From Erwinia sp. E602 (GTDB lineage Bacteria; Pseudomonadota; Gammaproteobacteria; Enterobacterales; Enterobacteriaceae), in assembly GCF_018141005.1 (NCBI RefSeq), contig NZ_CP046582.1:1612001-1676000 (forward strand): DNA of 64,000 bases, in the 5' to 3' direction. How positions within the stretch are numbered: the first letter of the stretch is position 1; each line of letters opens with the position of its first letter. The translations under genes were made by a program, and so were the position numbers. The notes below the pieces were generated by a model, which was not told where the DNA came from, did no database searches, and was given only the letters and a program-made list of their open reading frames with translations. Below, one piece after another: positions 39,193 through 48,861 of the stretch.

Positions 39193-40032
39193 ATGATAAA
39201 AGATATGGTTACTGTTTACATCCCGACCCATAATAGACCCCTTATGCTAAAAAGGGCAGTAGACTCTGTATTAAACCAGACTTATGAAAATATAGAAATA
39301 ATTATTTCAGATGATGGTTCTCAAACAGATACTGAACTGCTTGTTGAGAAAGAATATGGAAATCATTCAAATATCAAATACATTCGAAATCAAGTTAGTA
39401 TGGGAGCATGCCATGCTAGAAATCTGGCTATACAAGCTGCTAATGGTGAGTTTATAACAGGCCTTGATGATGATGATGAGTTTATTCCAGATAGAATTTT
39501 ATCATTAGTTCAATTCTACAAAGAAAACCAATATTCATTCATAAGTAGTGGACTTGTTTTCAGAACTAAAAAGAAAGATATTCATGCTTATAGTATAAGC
39601 AAGGAATTAGTAATAGAGGACAATCTCGATAGTAATGAAATTGGAAATCAAATATTCATCAAAACAGAACTTTTAAAATCGATAAATGGTTTTGATGAGA
39701 GTTTGATAGCTTTTCAGGATTATGACTGTTGGATAAGGATACTTCAAAAGTATGGAAATGGGTATAACACAGGAGAGTTGAGCTATATTGTCCATATGGA
39801 ACATGAAGAAGGGCGCATTAGTACATCAGACAGACGGTTAAAAGGAATCCAATCCTTTATTGAAAAACATGCGAAATTGCTCACTAAAGTTAATCAAAAA
39901 AACTTGATTAGTAGTTTTTATATAAATGGTGGAAAAAAGATTCCTTTAATGGATGTGTTCAGGTGTATGACGAGGAAAAATGCTTCAGCTCTGCTAAAAA
40001 CTTACATTAAATATAATTTATTGGGTAGATGA
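39193..40032 (+). CDS. GT2-family glycosyltransferase (WcaA/AmsE-like)
   Basis: 279 aa, GT-A fold: VTVYIPTHNRPLMLKRAVDSVLNQTYENIE, IISDDGS and the metal-binding aspartates GLDDDDEF. The segment GACHARNLAIQAANGEFITGLDDDDEF mirrors E. coli WcaA. No membrane segment. The stop overlaps the next start (ATGA at 40029-40032). Confidence 0.87.
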   Translation: MIKDMVTVYIPTHNRPLMLKRAVDSVLNQTYENIEIIISDDGSQTDTELLVEKEYGNHSNIKYIRNQVSMGACHARNLAIQAANGEFITGLDDDDEFIPDRILSLVQFYKENQYSFISSGLVFRTKKKDIHAYSISKELVIEDNLDSNEIGNQIFIKTELLKSINGFDESLIAFQDYDCWIRILQKYGNGYNTGELSYIVHMEHEEGRISTSDRRLKGIQSFIEKHAKLLTKVNQKNLISSFYINGGKKIPLMDVFRCMTRKNASALLKTYIKYNLLGR

Positions 40033-40541
40033 TGAAGAATAGCTTTAGCAGGAATTTACTTTTAGAGTTGCGTCGGCAACCTAGCTTAAAATCGAAGACC
40101 GTCCTGATTATATACAGGATGTCAACTTTAAGCAGAAAAAAAGGTGTGCTTGGTAAGTTAGCGTACCCTTTTCATATATTAAATGTGTTACTTAACCAAT
40201 TTATTTTTTCAGTTGAGATTCCATCGTCTACTAAAATAGGTCAGGGATTGATCATTTACCACCCATATGCAATTGTTATTCATGGTGGTGTTACGATAGG
40301 TGACAACTTTTCTATCAGGCAATCAACTACTATCGGTTCTGCTGCTGGTCTTGAAATTATCACCACTGCTATCGGAGATAATGTAAGTGTCGGGGCCGGA
40401 GCAATCATTATTGGTGATGATATAGTGATTGGTGATAATGTCACAATTGGTGCTGGTACTGTAGTCACGAAATCTATTGAATCGAATCTAACGGTAGTAG
40501 GTTCTGGGTTTAGAATTCTTAAGGATAAGTCAGAAGAATGA
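40029..40541 (+). CDS. Hexapeptide-repeat O-acetyltransferase (serine acetyltransferase-like)
   Basis: 170 aa. Left-handed beta-helix of the serine-acetyltransferase group: TKIGQGLIIYHPYAIVIHGG, then IGDNFSIRQSTTIGS and repeated [IV]GDN/[IV]GAG hexads to the C-terminus; His in IYHPY is the probable catalytic residue. The N-terminus is short, unlike CysE, as in the polysaccharide-modifying enzymes of this group. Likely O-acetylates the repeat unit using acetyl-CoA. Tightly coupled to both neighbours. Confidence 0.85.
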   Translation: MMKNSFSRNLLLELRRQPSLKSKTVLIIYRMSTLSRKKGVLGKLAYPFHILNVLLNQFIFSVEIPSSTKIGQGLIIYHPYAIVIHGGVTIGDNFSIRQSTTIGSAAGLEIITTAIGDNVSVGAGAIIIGDDIVIGDNVTIGAGTVVTKSIESNLTVVGSGFRILKDKSEE

Positions 40542-41626
40542 AAAAAAAAGTTATCTACATTATAAATGAATTTCAGGAAGGGGGAGCAGAAATTGGGTTT
40601 CTCAATCTCCTCAACTTAGGTTTTTTCGATAACTTTGAGTTAAAAGTAGTGTCATTGGGGAAAAATAAAACATCTTTACAGAAAGAAATTGAATCTAGGA
40701 TAGGGATTCACTATCTTAGCCCGCGTGGCATAGCCATGAGAAATATTATATCATTTGTCTATAATTTTAAAAAAATCATATCTGACTTTGAACCTGACGT
40801 TATAATTACTTCTCTACCACAAGCGACTCTTGTAGGTCGTATTGCTAATTTAAAAAACAAAATAAGATTAGTGACTTTTGAGCATAACACTAGGTTCAGA
40901 AGAAAAATTGCAGAAACGCTCATAAAAAAAACTGATTTTTTAAGTGATGCCTATTTGGTTGATTCTGTATCAACCCTGGAATCACTTAAAGTAAGGGTGT
41001 TTCCTGAAAAGCTCGAATACGAAGTTATACCTTTATGTTTTTTCGATGTAGATGAAATTCCATTAAGGTCAACAAAATATCAAGGATTGCATATTGCATC
41101 GGTTGGTAGGTTGGTTGAAAACAAAGGGCATCAGGTTATCATTAATGCCATTTCAATACTTAAGTCTCAAGGGATAATCGCTAAACTCAATATTTATGGT
41201 GATGGTCCTTTTAAGCAAGAACTCCAGAAAATGACGAAAAGTCTCGGCCTTCAAGACCAAGTTGTTTTTCATGGTTTTGTTAAGGCTTGGTTGTCGAATG
41301 TTTCTGATGAAGCGAATGTGTTTTGCTTGGCCAGTGAGTATGAGGGGCTGAGTATTTCTACTTTAGAAGCAATGAGCATTGGCTTAACACCTGTAGTTAG
41401 AAATGTCGGAGAAATAAAGAATTACATCAGGGATACTGAGAATGGTTTCATTTTCGATGATGTTAATGATCTGGTGAATGTTTTAAAAAAAATAAGCTCA
41501 AATCAAGATCTGTTAGTAGAGTCTTCATATAAAGCATTTCAATATATTAAAAGTAACTTTAATTTAGAAAATAGAACGAATATTAGAAAAAAATTCGAAG
41601 GATTACTTGTTAAGGGGATCGAATGA
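40538..41626 (+). CDS. GT4-family glycosyltransferase
   Basis: 362 aa, GT-B fold: VIYIINEFQEGGAEIGFLNLL, HIASVGRLVENKGHQVIINAI, SEYEGLSISTLEAMSIGLTPV. Starts in a 4-base overlap (ATGA) with the acetyltransferase gene, and its own end overlaps the next gene in the same way, so three genes are coupled. Sugar unknown. Confidence 0.87.
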   Translation: MKKKVIYIINEFQEGGAEIGFLNLLNLGFFDNFELKVVSLGKNKTSLQKEIESRIGIHYLSPRGIAMRNIISFVYNFKKIISDFEPDVIITSLPQATLVGRIANLKNKIRLVTFEHNTRFRRKIAETLIKKTDFLSDAYLVDSVSTLESLKVRVFPEKLEYEVIPLCFFDVDEIPLRSTKYQGLHIASVGRLVENKGHQVIINAISILKSQGIIAKLNIYGDGPFKQELQKMTKSLGLQDQVVFHGFVKAWLSNVSDEANVFCLASEYEGLSISTLEAMSIGLTPVVRNVGEIKNYIRDTENGFIFDDVNDLVNVLKKISSNQDLLVESSYKAFQYIKSNFNLENRTNIRKKFEGLLVKGIE

Positions 41627-42693
41627 AGGAACTATGTTTTTTAATAAATAGCTTAAGTTCTGCTGGTGGGACGGAAAGAGTAACAACTGTTATTGCGAAT
41701 GCATTAGATATGAGATGTTATAATGTTTCAATATTAACGTTGGACGGAGTTGAAGATAGTTTCTTCGATCTAAATAGTAATATTCGTGTGGTATCTGTCA
41801 CGGGTAATAAAAAACTTAGAGGAGTTAAAAAACTACTCGCTGGTATAGTTTTTTTGCGAAATTTCATTAAAAAAAATAAAGTTGATACATTGATCTGTGT
41901 TGATAGCACGCTTTCTTTCTATACTTTTCCTGCTACATTCGGTTTGAAAAAAGTACGTAATTTCTGTTGGGAACATTTTAACTTCAATAGTAATCTTAAC
42001 AAAAAAAGCAGGGACATCGGTAGGTTGATTGCCTCAAGATTTCTAGATCATGTGATTGTTCTTACTAACACCGATCGTGAGTTATGGGCATCTAAACTAA
42101 AAAATAGAAAGGCTGAAATTACAACCATCCATAATCCATCAGCTTTTCCTAGGCAATACTCTTATAATAATAAGAATAAGACAGTGCTTTGCATTGGTAG
42201 ATTGGAACATCAGAAAGGATTCGACATGATACTTCAATCATGGGCTAAAATAAGATCAGTACATGATTGGAAATTAGTGATTGTTGGGGATGGTATTGAA
42301 AAACAGAATTTAAAAAATTTAAGTGAAAATCTTAAGTTAAATAATGTTTTTTTCGAGCCAGCCACAAGGAATATTGAGGAACATTTTCTTTCAGCAGGCA
42401 TCTTCTGTCTCCCGTCGAGATTCGAGGGGTATGTTTTAGTCTTAGTTGAGGCATTAACCTTTGGGTTACCAGCAGTAGCATTTAATTGTGAAACAGGACC
42501 TGCTGATATACTCAAAAATGATTCTGGTGTACTCGTTGAACCTGAAAATGTCAATGAACTGGCATTGCAGCTCGAAAAAATGATCTTCGATGATAGTATA
42601 AGACAAGAATATTCTTCCAAAGCTTATGAGATGTCTGAGAATTTTACAACCGACGAAATCATTAAACAATGGATTACTGTTTTAGAGAGATAA
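41623..42693 (+). CDS. GT4-family glycosyltransferase (AmsD-like)
   Basis: 356 aa, GT-B fold: CFLINSLSSAGGTERVTTVIA, VLCIGRLEHQKGFDMILQSW, RFEGYVLVLVEALTFGLPAV, and NCETGPADIL typical of the WaaG/AmsD-type branch. Overlaps the preceding gene by four bases. The next gene starts two bases after its stop. Confidence 0.87.
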   Translation: MKELCFLINSLSSAGGTERVTTVIANALDMRCYNVSILTLDGVEDSFFDLNSNIRVVSVTGNKKLRGVKKLLAGIVFLRNFIKKNKVDTLICVDSTLSFYTFPATFGLKKVRNFCWEHFNFNSNLNKKSRDIGRLIASRFLDHVIVLTNTDRELWASKLKNRKAEITTIHNPSAFPRQYSYNNKNKTVLCIGRLEHQKGFDMILQSWAKIRSVHDWKLVIVGDGIEKQNLKNLSENLKLNNVFFEPATRNIEEHFLSAGIFCLPSRFEGYVLVLVEALTFGLPAVAFNCETGPADILKNDSGVLVEPENVNELALQLEKMIFDDSIRQEYSSKAYEMSENFTTDEIIKQWITVLER

Positions 42694-42694
42694 A

Positions 42695-43561
42695 ATGTTG
42701 ATTTCAATATTTACACCTTCGTATAATAGAGAAAAAGAATTAATAAGATGTTTTAATAGTATCAGTACACAGGAACAAAAGTTTCTCGATAAAATTGAGT
42801 GGATTATAATAGATGACGGTTCGACAGATAACACTAAACTGACAATTCAAAAAATATTGAATGACACACCCAAATTTAAAATCAGATATTTCCATACAAC
42901 TAATGCAGGTAAACAAGCAGCGTGGAACAAGGCTGTCATGCTATCGGAAGGGGAGTATTTCATTGGTTTAGATTCTGATGATGAATTCTCTCCGAATGCT
43001 TTGGAATATCTATTTACATCTTTAAATTTATTTAGAGGCGAAAAAAATGTTGTCGGGCTACGTTTTTTAGCTAAGAAGTCAAAAGATGTCGGAGCATTGA
43101 AAATAGGTTTGCCTATTTCAGAAGAAGCTATAAAGTTACCATGGTACAACGAATTTAGTAATAGTAGTCTGCAGGGAGAGCGGATTGATTTATTTCGTAC
43201 AGAATTAATTAAAAATTATCTCTTTCCTTTAACTAATAATGTTAGATACATTCCTGAAAATTGGTTTTTTTCTGTTGTTAGTAAAGATTCATTAGATTTT
43301 ATTTATGTTCCTTTGATTGTGAGAATAGTCAATGATGATTCTCAGGTTAATCGTTTAAGTAGATCATCATTTAGAGATAATCTACAAGGTCATTTGATAA
43401 ATCGAGAGGCAATGCTTAAATCAATTCCAGTAAGTGTTTTCATTAAGAATCCTAAGGAATATATTAAAACTTTAATCAGATATGCTCAGATAATTTCCTT
43501 TTCAGGACTTAAAGTTAATACTTCTATTGGTGTTTTAAATAGAGTGATAGTTTGTTTCTAA
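42695..43561 (+). CDS. GT2-family glycosyltransferase
   Basis: 288 aa, GT-A fold: LISIFTPSYNREKELIRCFNSI, WIIIDDGSTDNT, NAGKQAAWNKAVMLSEGEYF and metal-binding GLDSDDEF. The C-terminal third is of the kind found in AmsB-like enzymes. It is the last transferase before wzx. Confidence 0.86.
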   Translation: MLISIFTPSYNREKELIRCFNSISTQEQKFLDKIEWIIIDDGSTDNTKLTIQKILNDTPKFKIRYFHTTNAGKQAAWNKAVMLSEGEYFIGLDSDDEFSPNALEYLFTSLNLFRGEKNVVGLRFLAKKSKDVGALKIGLPISEEAIKLPWYNEFSNSSLQGERIDLFRTELIKNYLFPLTNNVRYIPENWFFSVVSKDSLDFIYVPLIVRIVNDDSQVNRLSRSSFRDNLQGHLINREAMLKSIPVSVFIKNPKEYIKTLIRYAQIISFSGLKVNTSIGVLNRVIVCF

Positions 43562-43601
43562 AAGTGCCACTACATTTCATTGAACAACGGAATTGCAAAA
43601 A

Positions 43602-44869
43602 ATGAATAGGCGAATATTGAATAATTCTTTATGGATGATGTCTGAAAAGATTATAGGAATATTCGGACTTATATTTGTTACATCCTATGTGGCAAAATAT
43701 GTAGGGCCATCTGTTTTCGGAAGCATTGCTTATGCATTATCAATCTTTCAAGTTGTACAAATAATATCACAGATGGGAAGTGATATTATAATAATGAAGC
43801 GATTGAGTAAGAAGCTTGAATCAGGTGTCAATCTCATCTATGCGACATTCTTATTGCGAATGTCTATATTTTGTATCATTGCCGCTCCCATTTTAGCTTG
43901 GTGTTACCTTAATAGAATAGAATATTCTTTCTATTACATTTTAGCTGCCTGTATTTCATGTTTTTTTTCATCGCTAGATGTTTATTCAATTTATTATGAC
44001 GCTCTTCTGAAGTCGAAATTCAATACATTTATAAATAGTTTGTCATTACTGGTTTGCCTCGCGATACGATGGGGGATAGCTTATACAGACATGCCTGCAG
44101 TTTATCTTTGTATTCCAATCATCCTAACCGGCTTGATACCTTTTTTTGCACGTTACATTTTATTTAAATCAAAACATCGCTCAACTCTACTCAAAAATAG
44201 AGCAAAAATTAAATATTCTAAATATCTATTAATGACGGGTTCTACTTTTGTTTTTACATCAATTTCGGTAGCTCTCTATACCCGAATGTCACTTTTCGCG
44301 ATTGGTTTTTTTGAATCTAACGCTGTTGTTGGTATTTACTCAGTTGCAGTCACTCTCGCGGGCTCCTGGTCCTTTGTTACCAATTCTTTCATAACTTCTA
44401 ACTTACCTGGGATATTTGCATCTAAAAACTTAGATGACACATTTGCGAAAATAAAAAACTTAATATCTTAGTCTTGATTATTACAGTAATTGTTGTTGTT
44501 TGCGCCGTCCTTTTCAGCGGTTTTTTCATTAACCTCCTTTATGGTGAGGACTATAGTGAATCATATTGGCCTCTAGTTATTTTGTGTTTAGCAACTGGCT
44601 TCTCATCTCTTGGAACTATTTCCGCAAGACTTATTGCTAAATTTTCTGGCTATAAATATTTATCAAAAAAGACTGTCATCACTTTAATTTTGAGTGTCTT
44701 GATAAATTTACCTTCGATTTATTGGTTCGGTATTATTGGTGCCTCAATATCAACACTCATGACTGAGTTTTTATCACTCACAATTCTAAACTATTTTTTC
44801 AATAGAAAATTAATATTGAGAAGTCATTTGTTCACTTTATTTGGTGGAAAAATCACACCTAGCAAATAA
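43602..44869 (+). pseudogene. Wzx-type repeat-unit flippase, frameshifted
   Basis: Polysaccharide flippase of the MOP superfamily that moves lipid-linked repeat units across the inner membrane. From ATG 43602 the frame runs 289 codons (NNSLWMMSEKIIGIFGLIFV, SYVAKYVGPSVFGSIAYALS) to a TAG at 44469-44471; the rest (LLYGEDYSESYWPLVILCL, then more membrane segments) continues in another frame to 44869. Adding one A to the A6 run at 44453-44458 joins them into one protein of ordinary Wzx length, about 422 aa. Likely a one-base deletion; slipped-strand variation or an assembly error are both possible. If real, the last third of the membrane segments is lost. Confidence 0.82.
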
Positions 44870-44888
44870 TGTTAATATCGGAGCTAAC

Positions 44889-46778
44889 TTGAAACGTAGA
44901 AACTTTTTTAAGCTCTTCGGATTGTTAACGGTTGGAACTGCTACTGCTACTGCTAAAGAAACATTGAATAAGTCACCTGTCAATGAAGGAGGAGATTTAC
45001 ATCCGCACTTAGAGGGTATAGATACTACGGGGAAAGAGGATGCTTCTTTAGGGCTTTCACGCTTAGTTTTGCAAGCACTTAAAGAGCGTAAAAGCATAAA
45101 GTGCCGCTCAAGTGACATTTTTCTTTTAAAATCACCAATATTTTTCCCCTATCTAAACGACCGATATAATAAAGCTTTATTCCGACATGTCTTCGATGCT
45201 TGCAATGCACGGTTTTATCCTGGGAATCATAACATTGAGTTATTCAAAATATCTCGTCCGCAAACGACGATAAAGAATGTTAGAGTATGTAATGATGACT
45301 CAACTCGATTTAGTAAGAATTACTCTGGTGTAACTGCATTCTCATTCAGTTCCTTAGATGATTCTTATATGGGTTATATGTATTGTACATTAATGGATAT
45401 TGATATTAGTGGCGTTAATATTGCAATAAAAATGCAACCTGGTCCCTCACCATTAAAAAATGGTAAGTACGACTCCACAGGTGCTTACTACTGTTCCTTT
45501 GAAAGGATACACGTAGTCAATTCTTGGTATTTTACATATTTGAAAAACAGCTTGACTCCCGATAATAGTGTCAACCGCAATTGGTACCGAGATTGCAGCC
45601 ATCAGGGAGGCTTGGTATCATTTTACGGGGAATCCCATTCTGGTGGTGATATCGTTGTTGAAAACTTTCTCGCTGAGACGATTAATTGGTCTCCAAGAAA
45701 GGGTACTATTAAGGATCTCGCATATACATCATCAGTAGTTTGGGGGGAGGTAGATAGGTTAAGGAAATTTTTTGCATTCCAGAATGCTCGCTTCCTGAAC
45801 TGTGTTTTTGAGGGCGATCATAATTCTGTCCCTAATTATTTTATGCCTGCAGATGGTTGCGTGGGTATAAGAGTTACAAATCTCATTTCACCTTATCGTG
45901 GACAACTTTTAGGCACAGGTAACGATAAAAATCTTTTTCCTCTAATTAATAATTCTTTACCTGACGGTGTTGAGACACATTCAGGTTCACTAAGATTACA
46001 GAATCCTAAGTCTGGGATTGAATTTCCTGATGATGTCGAGTCTGGCTATAATTCTAGACTAGCGTTCCAGATGTACGATGGTTTGACTCAGCTATCCCTT
46101 ACAGGTTTTCAGGCTAAAAAAGAACGTACTATTAATCAATCTAATTGGTCATTTCAAATTTGGGATTTTACAACAAAGAAACAATGGGAAGGTGTGTTTG
46201 GACTTCCTTCGAAAATAAGTGTTGGTAGTATTAATTATTCAAATTTTTCCGAGATTCATTTTGGCACTAAGCTTTCTTTCTTAAACAAGGAAGGGATTTC
46301 TCTGTCATTTGAGAATAATAAAAACGAACATAAACTTACCTTTAATAAACTACCATTGATAATTAACACCGAAAATCAGCCTTCTTTAACTTTCGGTCAG
46401 TATGCCATAGATATCGGAACCTACCTAAGTCCTCTTTCAAGCATCACTGTTTCTGATGGTTTATATCACTCTAAAAAATCGCTAGAACGTAAAAAACAAT
46501 TTCACACCAACGGTGAAATATTATCCGCTTGGGATAAATACAGGCAATTGTACTCTGATGTATTTTCATTGGATGGTGATATCAATACTATTGTCGGTAA
46601 TATAAATGAGGCGTTCACAACTGAGGGGGTTAATCCTGAGTTAATAGGGCTAATAAAGTCATCTTCAGCTGAGGGAAACAACGGTGGACTGCTGAATATT
46701 ATTAATTGTTTACTGCTGGAAATTAACCTCATTAATAAAAAGCTTCATGAGCTCTCATCTGATAAAACAGAGAAATGA
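44889..46778 (+). CDS. Tat-exported protein of the exopolysaccharide locus, beta-helix-like, AmsF-type candidate
   Basis: Start proposed at TTG 44889, six bases after CGGAG, giving MKRRNFFKLFGLLTVGTATATA, a clear twin-arginine signal (RR-x-F-F-K) with an A-x-A cleavage region; a GTG frame from 44841 is longer and overlaps wzx. 629 aa. The body (about 90-330) alternates short V/I-rich strands with loops (IKNVRVCNDDS, CTLMDIDISGVNIAIKM, CSFERIHVVNSW), as in right-handed beta-helix lyase or depolymerase folds. No catalytic motif recognised. Amylovoran AmsF is a periplasmic protein at the same relative position; homology is not shown here. Possible role: processing or chain cutting in the periplasm. 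Confidence 0.7.
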   Translation: MKRRNFFKLFGLLTVGTATATAKETLNKSPVNEGGDLHPHLEGIDTTGKEDASLGLSRLVLQALKERKSIKCRSSDIFLLKSPIFFPYLNDRYNKALFRHVFDACNARFYPGNHNIELFKISRPQTTIKNVRVCNDDSTRFSKNYSGVTAFSFSSLDDSYMGYMYCTLMDIDISGVNIAIKMQPGPSPLKNGKYDSTGAYYCSFERIHVVNSWYFTYLKNSLTPDNSVNRNWYRDCSHQGGLVSFYGESHSGGDIVVENFLAETINWSPRKGTIKDLAYTSSVVWGEVDRLRKFFAFQNARFLNCVFEGDHNSVPNYFMPADGCVGIRVTNLISPYRGQLLGTGNDKNLFPLINNSLPDGVETHSGSLRLQNPKSGIEFPDDVESGYNSRLAFQMYDGLTQLSLTGFQAKKERTINQSNWSFQIWDFTTKKQWEGVFGLPSKISVGSINYSNFSEIHFGTKLSFLNKEGISLSFENNKNEHKLTFNKLPLIINTENQPSLTFGQYAIDIGTYLSPLSSITVSDGLYHSKKSLERKKQFHTNGEILSAWDKYRQLYSDVFSLDGDINTIVGNINEAFTTEGVNPELIGLIKSSSAEGNNGGLLNIINCLLLEINLINKKLHELSSDKTEK

Positions 46779-46779
46779 T

Positions 46780-47781
46780 ATGCATCAAAATAAAATGTAT
46801 ACAATACAGATACTAAGAGGGATAGCTGCTTTAAGTGTTGTTTTCTCACACTCATCGCATAAGCTTGCACAAACCAAACTGTTCACTTCTGACTTTTTCT
46901 CTTTCGCAGGATTTGGTGTTGATATTTTCTTCATGATTTCAGGCTTCATTATGATGTTCATCACTGGAGTTGATGCTAAAGATAACAAAAATAGAAATAT
47001 ATTGAGTTTTTTTAAAGACAGAATTATAAGAATAATACCTTTGTATTGGTTTTTTACCATTCTGTCTTTGGCTATTTTTTGTATAATGCCTGGATCAATA
47101 AACTCATCAGGCGGTGATACCGGAATATTGCAATCATTCATCCTTCTCCCGGTTCCGAATGGAACAAAATTTCTTATACAAAATGGCTGGACTCTAACAT
47201 ATGAGTTCCTTTTTTATTTCGCATTCTCTTTTTTCTTGGTTCGGACAGATAGAGAGAAATTGATATTTGTTCTACTGACTTTTTTGGCTATAGATGTTTC
47301 ATCTTCATTTTTTGGTCTGCAAAGCTTTGCTTCATATAGTATCAAGTATGAATTTATCCTGGGGATAGGGCTTTACCTGTTTTTCAAGAAGGACTATTTA
47401 TATGCCGTTTTAGCATTTTTGCTAGCTTATTCTATAGCTTTCTTCAATACAGGTTTAGGCGGGAGAGTGCTTAATGAAGGTTTACATGCTTTCATATTAG
47501 TATTAATGTTTTTAGTAGTTGAAAACAAATTTTCCTGGAAAGGTCCGGTATCTTTGTTTTTACTATTTTTAGGTGACATCTCTTTTAGCCTTTATCTTTC
47601 GCATCCATTTGTCATCCAAGGAATTTCGATTTTAAATAGCCACCTTTCTCTCAATGTATATGTCGTTTTTGTATTGATGGTTCTATGTTCTATAATTTTC
47701 GGATACTTGATCTACACTCTACTAGAAAAGAAAATGGTAAGTTTTTTCAAAAATAAAAAACTAAAAAAAGTTACTGTGTAA
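46780..47781 (+). CDS. Membrane acyltransferase (acyltransferase_3/OafA family)
   Basis: 333 aa with about ten membrane segments. Start chosen at ATG 46780, one base after the preceding stop; an earlier frame start at 46747 lies inside that gene. Family features: IQILRGIAALSVVFSHSSH with the conserved R and H, then FAGFGVDIFFMISGFIMMF. Adds acetyl or another acyl group to the polysaccharide. Ends at a strong bidirectional terminator. Confidence 0.88.
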   Translation: MHQNKMYTIQILRGIAALSVVFSHSSHKLAQTKLFTSDFFSFAGFGVDIFFMISGFIMMFITGVDAKDNKNRNILSFFKDRIIRIIPLYWFFTILSLAIFCIMPGSINSSGGDTGILQSFILLPVPNGTKFLIQNGWTLTYEFLFYFAFSFFLVRTDREKLIFVLLTFLAIDVSSSFFGLQSFASYSIKYEFILGIGLYLFFKKDYLYAVLAFLLAYSIAFFNTGLGGRVLNEGLHAFILVLMFLVVENKFSWKGPVSLFLLFLGDISFSLYLSHPFVIQGISILNSHLSLNVYVVFVLMVLCSIIFGYLIYTLLEKKMVSFFKNKKLKKVTV

Positions 47782-47785
47782 ATAA

Positions 47786-47816
47786 AAGGAAGGTGATTAC
47801 ACCTTCCTTTTTTTTT
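47786..47816. terminator. Bidirectional intrinsic terminator
   Basis: Perfect 10-bp stem AAGGAAGGTG / CACCTTCCTT, loop ATTA, flanked by an A-rich side and a T run, between convergent acyltransferase genes. Confidence 0.92.
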
Positions 47817-48861
47817 AGCCAGTGAAGGTTTGCTTAATAAATACAGATAGCTTTTTATTACTAATTTTTTTGGATATGTATGTTATGATTCTTCTCTGAA
47901 AGTAATATACTGTTATTGGTAGTATTATTGCAATGCACCATTTCAGATAGAAAATATTCATAACACCACTTATCCTAAAGTATTCTACAATAGGAATGTG
48001 CCAGAAATAAATCCATATTGTATTGGATGATAGGTAAATAATCGAATCTTTTATGCGGCCACTCAAATAAGATGCTACTTTTGACATTATTAATTCAATT
48101 AAAGGAATAGTTGTCAAGGCATAAAAAATGTACACTGATTGCGGTGGGTACTTATAGTCTTGTGGATATATATACCCCCCTGTGATTTTAATTGCGAACA
48201 TTTCAATGACAACCAGAGCTAGTAAGCTGATGACAAAGATCTGAATTTTCACCTTCGTATCAAAGCTTTTATATCTATAACCTAGCATAAACAGTGCACC
48301 ATACGATATGGCTGGTAATATGATCTCATCTATAGGAAATCTTACAAATTTGCTAGAGAAGTCATTACTTGCTTGAAATATGATACTTGCAGAAATAATC
48401 ATTAAAAATGAAAAGTTAACTAACCCACAGTTTTTGAACCGCCCTGATATTTTAATATAAAATGGTGAGAGCAAAGCAATCATCAAAAATATTCGCATAA
48501 TCCAGACGTATCCGATGCCATTAACCATTGCATAAGAATGGATAATTTTTGATAAGGTTAGGAATTCGAAAAAAATCTCAATTTTACATATATAAATAGT
48601 GAGGAAAAAAATTGTCAGAAAAGCCCATGCTGGAAATGCTAATCTTCTAATTCTCGAGGAAAAGTACTCGGTGATGCTTATTTCTTTTTTCTCTGATGCA
48701 AAGTATGCCATTCCTGAAATAAAAACCATCAATGGAACATCAAAGGATCTGAGTTGAAAAATGGAGAATGGGGGAGATACATGCGCTAAAATGATTAAAA
48801 ATAGGCCTGTAACCCTCAAAAGATCAATTCTTAGGTCTCTATCTGTTTTTATGGTTGACAT
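47815..48861 (-). CDS. Membrane acyltransferase (acyltransferase_3 family), convergent
   Basis: 348 aa from ATG 48859-48861 (MSTIKTDRDLRIDLLRV), preceded by GAGAG; a longer frame to 48894 has no ribosome site. About ten membrane segments; IDLLRVTGLFLIILAHVSPP has the family Arg and His. Transcribed against the rest of the locus, AT-rich like it. Possibly decorates the same polymer under separate control. Substrate unknown. Confidence 0.85.
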   Translation of the reverse strand: MSTIKTDRDLRIDLLRVTGLFLIILAHVSPPFSIFQLRSFDVPLMVFISGMAYFASEKKEISITEYFSSRIRRLAFPAWAFLTIFFLTIYICKIEIFFEFLTLSKIIHSYAMVNGIGYVWIMRIFLMIALLSPFYIKISGRFKNCGLVNFSFLMIISASIIFQASNDFSSKFVRFPIDEIILPAISYGALFMLGYRYKSFDTKVKIQIFVISLLALVVIEMFAIKITGGYIYPQDYKYPPQSVYIFYALTTIPLIELIMSKVASYLSGRIKDSIIYLSSNTIWIYFWHIPIVEYFRISGVMNIFYLKWCIAIILPITVYYFQRRIITYISKKISNKKLSVFIKQTFTG

